NCBI RefSeq assembly: GCF_016583785.1
Contig: NZ_NRRU01000060.1
Coordinates: 1-33,379, forward strand
DNA: 33,379 bases
Direction: 5' to 3'
DNA from: Rubrivivax gelatinosus
GTDB taxonomy: Bacteria; Pseudomonadota; Gammaproteobacteria; Burkholderiales; Burkholderiaceae_C
Shown here: in pieces, positions 1 through 11,800 of the stretch
Layout of the letters: the number at the start of each line of letters is the position of its first letter
Position numbering within the stretch: the stretch's first letter is position 1
Translations under genes and position numbers: made by a program
The notes under the pieces: model-generated
What the model saw: only the letters and a program-made list of their open reading frames with translations
Database searches by the model: none
What the model was told of the DNA's origin: nothing

Positions 1-52
1 CCTCCCGTCCGTGCCCACAATGGCCCCGCCCCTTGACCCCCGGAGGAACCGC

Positions 53-2791
<2,739 letters not shown>

Positions 2792-2796
2792 ACTAA

Positions 2797-2822
2797 CGCG
2801 GCGGCGCCGGAGCGCCGCCGCG
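2797..2822. terminator. Probable bidirectional terminator hairpin between acnA and tpsA
   Basis: Perfect 11-bp GC-only stem (2797-2807 pairs with 2812-2822) with a CGGA loop. It sits between the acnA stop (2789-2791) and the stop of the convergent tpsA gene (2828-2830). It is followed on the plus strand by CTGTTT, a weak T-tract. Position and symmetry suggest it serves both genes. Confidence 0.65.
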
Positions 2823-2827
2823 CTGTT

Positions 2828-5800
2828 TCAGTTGCCGACGCGCAGGCTGACCTGCGTCGCCGCCGACGCGCCGCCTTCGACCTGCGCCGTGACGACGACG
2901 TCCAGCGTCACCGGCGCGCCGGCCGGCGGCGTGCCGCTCAGCACGCCGGTGCTGGCGTCCAGCACCACCCACGAGGGCAGCGGCCGGCCGTCGGCCAGAC
3001 GCGCGCTGTAGCCCACCTTGGCTTCGGGCGGCTTCTCGAAGCTGGCGCCAGCGTCGAAGCGGAAGCCGCTGGCCGGCGTCAGGTTCAGCTGGCTCTGCGG
3101 CTCGATCGCGACCAGGCGCGCGGCCGGGTTGGCGTCGGCTGCGCCGCCGCTCACCGGCGTGCCGCCGTCGCCGCCCGGGTTCGCCGCAGCGCCCGAGCTT
3201 GAGCCGGCGGACGTGCCACCCGCACCGCCACCGGACGTGCCGCCCGAGGCGCCGCCTGTGGAGCCGCCTGTGGAGCCGCCGGAGGTGCCGCCGGTGCTGC
3301 CTGAGGTAGCGCCCGAGGCGTCGCCCGAGGCGCCACCCGAGGCCGCACCCGCGCCGCCCGTGTCGGCAACACCACCGACGCCCGCGCCACCGGTGCCGGG
3401 CGCAGCGCCCGTCGTGCCGCTGCCGCCGGTGCTGCCCGCGGACGGCGCATCGCCACCGCCCGAGACACCACCGCCGACGACGACCAGCGAGCCCGGCTGG
3501 CCCAGGCTGGGCGCCGGCGTGCCACCGGCCGGCGGCACCGTGACCACCGTCGTCGCACCACCGCCGTTGCCGGTGTCGTTGCCGACCTGGTTCGTCAGCT
3601 TCTCGGAGTTGACGTTGGACGAGGGCTTCACCGTCAGCGCGCCGTCGACGTACTGCAGCTCGTAGTTCGCCGCGCTGCCGTTGGCGGCGACGATGGCATA
3701 GCTGCCCGGCGCCAGACCGGCGCCGCTGGGAGCGCTCAGCACGACGCCGCTGACGACACCGGGGGTGTCGGCATACAGCAGCTGGCTCGTGTTCACCGAA
3801 TAGGTCAGCGTCGGGTCGGGTTCGCCGGCAATGCGCGACTTGTCGTCGGCGCTCACCGTCAGCTGTGCCTTGGCCACCGTCAGCGTGCCGTCGTGCAGCA
3901 CCAGATCGTAGTTGGCCGCCGTACCGCCGCTGGCGCCGATGACGTGCGTGCCCGCCGTCGCCGCCGCGCCGGTGGCCGTCGTCAGCGCGACACCGCTGAC
4001 CACGCCGGCCCCGTCGCTGTACTTCAGCTGGCTCGCATCCACCGTGTAGCCCAGCGTCGGGTCGGCTGCGCCGTAGACCTTGGCGGCGTCGGCCGCGCTC
4101 ACGTCGAGCTGCGCCTTGGCCACCGTCAGCGTGCCGGCAACGTACTGCAGCTCGTAGTTCGCCGCCGTGCCGCCACTGGCGGCGATGGCATGCGTGCCCG
4201 CCGTCGCCGCCGCGCCGGTGGCCGTCGTCAGCGCGACACCGCTGACCACGCCGGCCCCGTCGCTGTACTTCAGCTGGCTCGCATCCACCGTGTAGGCCAG
4301 CGTCGGGTCGGCCGCACCGTAGACCTTGGCGGCGTCGGCCGCATTCACCGTCAGCGCCGCCTTGGACACCGTCAGCGTGCCGTCGTGCAGCACGAGATCG
4401 TAGTTGGCGGCGCTGCCGCCACTCAGCGCGATCGCGTGCGTGCCCGCCGTCGCCGCGGCGCCGGTGGCCGTCGCCAGGTTCAGGCCACTGACCACCGCGG
4501 CCGTGTCGGCGTACTTCAGGTCGCCGGTATCGACGCCGTAGGCCAGCGCGGGGTCGCTCGCGCCGTAGACCTTGCTGCGGTCTGCAGCGGTCACGTCCAG
4601 CTGCGCCTTGGCCACCGTCAGCGTGCCGGCGCTGAAGCTGCCGAGCTGGTAGTTGCCGTCGGCAACAGCCAGCGTGCCCTGGGTGATCGCATGCGTGCCG
4701 GCGGTCGCGCTGGCACCGGTGGCGGTCGCGAGCAGGCCGGCGAAGACGTCGGCCGCACTGTCGCCGCCGACCAGGCCCAGGCCGCCGACGCTGAAGCCCA
4801 GCGTCGGGTCGGCGTCGCCGTAGGTCTTGGAGCGGTCGAGCGCGCTGACGTTCAGGGTGCGCGCCGTGATGTCGGCCTGGGCACTGTAGGCGCCCAGGCT
4901 GTAGTTGCCCGCGGCGGCGCCGGTGAGGGTCAGGCCGCTGGTCGTGATGCTCTTGTTCGTGCCCGCATCGGCGTCGGCGAACACCGCCGACAACGTGCCG
5001 GCGAGCGCCACCGCGTCGCTGCCGACGATGCCGGTCAGGCCGGCGCTGCCGGTGAAGCTGGCCGCGGTCGTCGCGTCGTAGACCTTGTTCTGCGCCGTCA
5101 GGCCGGACAGCGTCAGCGTCTTCGGCGTGATCGTCGCCGCCTGGCTGCCGAAGGCGAGCACGTAGTCGCCGGCCTGGGCGCCGGTGAGCGTCAGGCCGCC
5201 GAAGCCGACCGTGTTCGCACCGGCGACGCTGGCGGCGTTGTAGCTGCCGGTGGCCGTGCCGGTGAGCGCGATCGTGTCGCCGCTGTAGGGCTTGCCGTCG
5301 CTGCTGCTGCCGCTGCCGGGCGCCTGGGTGGCGAGCAGCGTGCCGCTGCCGCTGACCAGGGCGGCCAGGCCACCGTCGTAGACCTTGCTTGCCGCGGCAC
5401 TCAGGCCACCGACGTTCAGCGTCTTGGCGGTGATGTCGGCGGTCACGGAACCGGCGCTGATCGTGTAGTTGCCGGCGTCGGCGCCGCCCAGCGTCAGCCC
5501 CGACAGCGTCACCGTCTTGCCGCTGCCGGCGTGGCGGTCGGCGAAGCTGCCGACCGCGGTGCCGGTGATGTTGATGACGTCGCTGTTCAGGTACTTGCCG
5601 TCGCCGCTGCTGCTGCCGCCGCCGACGATGCCGGCGCTGCCGCTGACACTGGTCGTCGTCGTGCCGTCGTAGACCTTGCCGTTGGCGCTCAGGCCGCTGA
5701 CGTTGATCGCCTTGGGCGTGACCGTCAGCGTGCTCGAGCCGGTGGTGACGTTGATCGTGTAGCCCAGGCTGCTGGCAAAGCTGCCCTGGCCGTTGAGCGC

Positions 5801-8800
5801 CAGCGTGTAGCTGCCCACCGGGATGTAGCCGGCGCCGCTGGCGGTGTAGCTGGACAGGCTGGTGTCGAGCGAACCGCTGGTCGCGCTGGCCACCGTGTCG
5901 CCGTCGATGAAGCCGGTGATGCCGACCGTCGGCGCCGATGCGCTGCTGCCGTAGACGACGCTGCTGCCGCTGCCGGCGCTGACCGCGAGCGTCGGCGCGA
6001 CGCTGTAGAGGAACCAGTTGCCGCTGGCCGCGTAGCCCGGCGTGCTGCCGGCGCTGTAGCTCTGCGCGTAGTGTTTGTTGTAGCCGGTCATGCCCTCGGT
6101 GCTGGCCGTCGGGTCGGCCGAGTACACGAGGTAGCGGCCGCTGCCCGCGTTCAGGCCGGTGTTGCTCGGCCGGTTGTTGACGAAGTTGCGGCCGGCGGCC
6201 AGCACCAGATTGCCGCTGCCGTTGCTCACCGTGCCGTTGAGCGTGATGTCGCTGCTGGCGCCGCTGGCTTGCAGCACCAGGCCGGCGTCGGCGTTCAGGC
6301 CGCCGCTGCCGATGGTGACGCTGCTGGTGGTCTTGATCTGCCCGCTGCTGCCGGCGTGGCCGGTGAGCGTGCCGATGGTGTTGCTGCCCGCTGACAGCGC
6401 GACCGCGTCTTCGACGTTCAGCGCCAGGCTGGTGGCGTTGAGGCTGCTGCCCGCCAATTGGGTGAGCGCGGCGGTGCCGAGCCAGCGGGCGGTGCTGATG
6501 CTCAGGTTGCCGGTGGTGGCGGTGATCGAAGAAGACGCGCCCAGCGTGATGTCGCCCCAGCCCTCCAGCTCCAGGGTGCGGCCGGCAGCCACGCCCGAGG
6601 TCAGCGCACCCTGCACGTCGATGCCGTTGCCGCTGGTGAAGCGCAGGTTCGCGTTCAGCGTGCTGCTGCCGGGCCGCAGCATCGAGGCCTGGGTGAAGTC
6701 CAGCGTGTTGATCACCAGCGCCTGCTCCTGGTCGCCGCTGCCGAACTGGACGTAGTTGAAGCCGGCGCTCTGGTGCACGACGGCACCGACTTCGGCCGTC
6801 GTCAGCGCCAGGTTGGCGCCGCCGCTGGCCGCGCCCAGCACCATGCCGTGGCTCAGGTCGGAAGGCGCGACCACCAGCGTGTGCGTACCCACGAGCTGGG
6901 TGTCGGTGGCCAGCACCAGGCCGCCGCCGGCGGCGCTGTTGCCGCGCATGAAGAGTTCGGTGCGCTCGGTGCCGCTGCTGCCGACGACGGCGCCGTCGTT
7001 GAAGCGGATGCCGCGGCCGTCGCCGCTGCCGTTGGCGCCGTAGTTGGCCAGTTGCAGGAAGAAGCCGTCCAGGCTGGAGGCCCGCAGCGTGCCCGCCGCG
7101 TCGTAGGTCTTGTCGCTGCTGTCCAGCACCGTCAGCGTCAGGTAGTTGTTGCCGGTGTCGATGTAGGTGCCCTCGGCCTGGCTGACGACGGCTTCGCAGC
7201 TGTTGCAGTCGGCGTCGACGACCCCGTTGGCGACGCTCTGGTTGGCGATCGCGGTGAAGCGGCCGTTGTCGGTGTCGATGTTGGCGCGCAGGTGCACCGA
7301 GCGCCCGGCTTCGAGCTTCAGGTCGCCGCCGTGGCCGCCGGCGCTGACGAGGATGTCGCGCAGCACCGTGATGTCGTTGCTCGCCTGCAGCGTGACCGCG
7401 GTGCCGGCGTTCAGCATCGAGGTGATCGTCTGCGGCGTGATGACGACGTCCTGGCCGGCATGGGTGTTGAAGGCCAGCAGCCCGCTGCTGCCACCGACGC
7501 CGGTGAAGCCGCTGCCGTTGCCGGCGTACAGGCTGCCTTCCCAGTTGGCGTTGCCGCTGCTGCCGTTGATCTGGCTGCTGCTGACGGGCGCGGCGTTGTT
7601 GTCGGCCAGCAGCGTCAGCGCCAGCGCCTGGCTGGCGTTCTTGCCGCTGGTGGCGTTCGGTGCCACCCAGACCAGCGGCCGCCACGCGACCTGCTCGGCG
7701 GACGTCACCAGGCTGGGCAGCAGCGTCGCGTGCACGTCGCTGGTGTAGGACCAGCCGTCGAAGCCGACGGTCGACAGGCCGTCGTCGGCCGCGGCCAGGC
7801 CGATGGCGCTGTTGCGCCAGCTCACCGGGCCCGAAGCGCCGTGGGCGCCGGAGACGAGCGTGATCGCGCCGGCACCGACCGCGTCGCAATCGGTCAGGTT
7901 GCTCAGCACCAGCAGGTCGCCGGTGGCCACCTGGTGGCCCGAGACCTCGCGCGTCAGCACGATGAACTGCGAACCGACGCCGTCGGAGGCGCTGTTGCCG
8001 ACCAGGCTGTTGCGCTCGGACACGGTCGCGGCCTTGCCACTTTCGCCGTAGGCGCGGCCGGTGCTGCCGTCGACCCAGGTCACGGCGCCAGCGGCGGCGC
8101 CGCCGCTGTAGGTGTTGGTCCAGTCGGTGCTGCGCACCAGATAGTTCTTCTGGCTGCCGGTGTCGAGGACAACGACGCCGCGGTCGATCTGGGCGCCGAA
8201 GGTGTACCAGTCGACGCTGGAGAGCGTGCGGCCGATGTGGTCGCCGGCGCTGCCGCCGACCAGGCTGTTGGCCGTGCCGACGCTGCCGACGCTGCCGCCG
8301 GCGGCGACGTGTGTCACCGCCCCGACGCCGGCGACGCTGCCGTTGGACCACCAGGGGCTGGCGACGACGTAGGCGCCGCTGTCCAGCGCGGTGATGCCGT
8401 AGGTGACGTAGTGCAGGCCCGAGTTCGGGTCGACCCAGGCGTTGTAGCCCACGGCATCGCCGTGCTGGCTGCCGACCAGGCTGTTGGCGGCGCTGATCGT
8501 GCCGCCGGCCGCGCCGGTCTTGAGCTGGCCGTTGCTGCCGTCGAGCCAGGTCGCGGCACCCAGCGAGTCGGGCCGGTCGACCTGCGTCCAGCCGCTGCTC
8601 TGGCTCCACAGCGGCGAGCCGATGACGGCGTTGCCGTCGGCCAGCACCGTGACGCCGCCGGCGCCGACGTTGTCGCCGGCATGGTCGGACGTGCGGTCGA
8701 CCCAGTCGCTGTTGATATCGGTCTCGCCGATGATGCGATAGGTGCTGCCCAGCGTGGCGAAGGCGACGCTGCCCGAGCCGGTGCTGCCGACCAGGCTGTT

Positions 8801-11800
8801 GCTCGAGGACACCGTGCCGCTGACGCCAGCGCTGCCGCTGCCCCAGGTGACGGCGCCGCGCTCCTCGTACCACTGCGGGTTGAGGAGCACGAAGTTGCCG
8901 TTCGTCAGCTGGGCGACGCCGTCGACCGGCAGGCGGTAGCCGAGCACGTCGCCGGCATGGCTGCCGACCAGGCTGTTGGCCGCGGAGACCGTGCCGCCAC
9001 TGCCGCCGCCGGCGAGCGCGCCGGTGGTGCCGTTGATCCAGCTGATCGCGCCGGCCTGCGCCGCGCCGCTGTTGTTCCAGCCCGGGCTGGCGACGAGCAC
9101 GTTGCCGTTGTCCAGCTCCTTGACGATGGGCGTGCCGTTGTAGCGGAAGCCGGTCGCCAGGAAGTCGTACTCGCTGACCAGCGAGAGGTTCTGCGGACCG
9201 TAGTTGACGTAGTAGGTGCTGCCCAGCGTGACGTTGCCGCCACCGCTGTACCAGCTCAACGTGGCCACGGGGCTGGCAACGCCGAAGTTGTACGGGCCCA
9301 CGAGGCGCTGCTGCGTCGTCGTGTAGGTCTGCCCGCTGACGGTCGTCTCGCTGACGACCGGCACGACCCAGCTCGTGTTCGGCAGCGTGCCCAGGCGGTC
9401 GCCGGCGGCGGTGATGCTGCTCTGGTTGACGTCGGCGTAGCTGTCGGGCGTGCTGCCGACGAGGCTGTTCGCGGCCGACACCGTGCCGGTGCGCTGGCCG
9501 GCGCCGACCCAGGTGATCGCGCCGCGGCCGGTGTTCCACAACGGGCTGATCGCGAGGTAGTTGCCGTTGTCCAGCGCGTAGCCGAGCAGGCCGACGTGGT
9601 CGCCGGTGGTCGTCAGGCGGTAGGTGGTGTCGGTGAAACTCATGCCGGCGCGCGTCTGCGTCGCCGTGCTGGTGCTGACGACGTCGGCGACGCTGCCGAC
9701 CAGGCTGTTCGTCGACGCCACCGCGCCGGCCGTGCCGCTGGCGCCCGCACCCCAGCTGACCGCGCCCTTGCCGCCGTCCCAGCCGGGGCTGCGCACCAGG
9801 TAGTCGCCGTTGGCGAGCACGTCGACGCTGGCGTTGAGCACCGCGTCCCAGGCGCCGTTCACCTGCTGCAGGTTGCTGCCGTCGCCGACGGAGCTGGTGG
9901 AGCGCGAGTCGACGAGGTGGATGCTGCCGACGTAGTCGCCGTCATGGCTGCCGACCAGGCTGTTGGCCGCCGCGACCGCGCTGCCGGTGCCGGCCTCGCC
10001 GCGGGCGTGGCCGTTGCTGCCGTCGACCCAGGTGACGGCGCCGTAGGCCACGGTCGAGGTCGCGGCCGAGCGGTTGCCCCAGTGCGGGCTCGCCACGATC
10101 GCGTTCGGCCGCAGGCCGTCGGCGTCGGTCGTGCCCACGGCCAGCACGCCGCCGAGGCCGACGCGGTCGCCGACATGGCTGCCGTACAGGCTGTTGCCGC
10201 TGGCGGCCGCGCCGCTGACGCCGCTCGTGCCCGAGCCCCAGGTGACGGCGCCGCCGTCGACGGCGCCGAGATCCGAATACGGCGTGACGACGAGGTAGTT
10301 GCTGCCCGAGAGCTCGAGCACGCTGCTCGAGCTGAAGTCACCGGCCGTGCTGCCGACCAGGCTGTTGCCCGCCGACACCACGCCGGCGACGCCGCTGGCG
10401 CCGGCGCCGAAGGTGATCGCACCCTTGCCGCTGCTCCAGGCGCGGTTGTGCACGAGGTAGTTGCCGTTGTCCAGCCGCACGACACCGTTGCTGCCGGCCT
10501 GCGTGCGCGTGCCGCTGGTCGTCGTCAGCACGTTGCCCGAGGTGTAGTCGTAGGCCGTGTAGGGCGAGGTGCTCGACGGGTCGAGCGCCCCCAGCGCCGA
10601 GCCGGCGCTGCCGGTCAGGCTGTTGCCGCTGCCGACGGTGGCGCCGGCGCTGCCGGCGCCGTAGACATTGCCGCTGCTGCCGTCGACCCAGGTGACGGCG
10701 CCGTTGGGCGCGTTGTCCAGGTAGTGGCCGGCGGCACTGTTGGCGCTGTCGCTCCAGTAGGGGCTGGCGACGACGTAGTCGCCGCTGCCGACGAGGCTGA
10801 CGCCGCCGCTGCCGACGAAGTCGTAGGCGTGGCTGCCGACCAGGCTGTTGGCCGCGCCGACCGCGCCGGCGCTGCCGCCGGCCGCGCCGTGGGTCACGGC
10901 ACCGGCGTAGGCGGTGCCGGCGTTGGTCCAGTTCGGGCTGGCGACAACGTAACCGCCGTCGGGCAGCGCGGTGACGCTCTGGCCGACCGCGTCGCCGGCG
11001 CCTCCGGGCGGCGCGGTGCGGCGGTTGGTCGCGCCCTGGGTGTAGGTGTAGGGCAGGCCCTGGTCGACGCCGAGCACGTAGATCTTGCGGCTGCCGCTGT
11101 CGGTGTCGACCAGCGCCTGGCTGCGGATGCCGGTGCTGCCGACGAGGGCGGTGCTGGCCGAGACGCTGCCGCCGGCGGCGCCGGTGGCGAGCTGGCCGTT
11201 GCTGCCGTTCATCCAGGTGACGGCGCCACGGCCGTTGAACCAGTTCGGCGTCGCGATCGCGACGTTGCCGTCGGCCAGCTGCGTGATCGTCGTCGTGCCG
11301 GCGACGGCGACGCCGCCGTAGGCGTCGTAGGTGGTGACGTTGCCCAGGCGGTCGTCGGCGGTGATCGTGATCGCGCCGTTGTTGTTGATCGTGTTGCCCG
11401 AGTAGCTGTAGCGCGTGACGCTGTCGGTGTTGGCGGTGCTGCCGACCAGGCTGTTGCCGCTGCCGATGGTGGCGCTGCCGCTGCCGGTCTTGCTCTGCCA
11501 GGTGATGGCGCCGGCGGCGGCGCTGGTGTTCTGCTGGATCGCGTAGGCGCTGGCGCCGGGCACCGCGTTGGAGTCGGCGGTGCTGAGGCTGAAGGTGTTG
11601 ACGCTGCTGACGCTGCCATAGCTCGGGCTCAGCACGAGGTAGTTCTCGTTGGCGAGCAGCTGCACGCCGCCGCTGCCGGCGCGCTCGCCGGCAGCGGCAC
11701 CGCGCAGGTTGGAAAGCAGCGCGCCGGTGCTGCTGTTGAAAAGGTAGACGGCACCGGTGTCGGCGCTGCCGCCGGTGTCGGCCAGCGGCGCGCTGATGAT

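Noticed and set aside
2793..9539. Minus-strand open frame of about 2250 codons in another phase of tpsA
   Set aside because: Arg/Gln/Gly-rich translation without motifs, overlapping the well-supported TpsA frame. It is a frame-shifted shadow created by repeated GC-rich codons.
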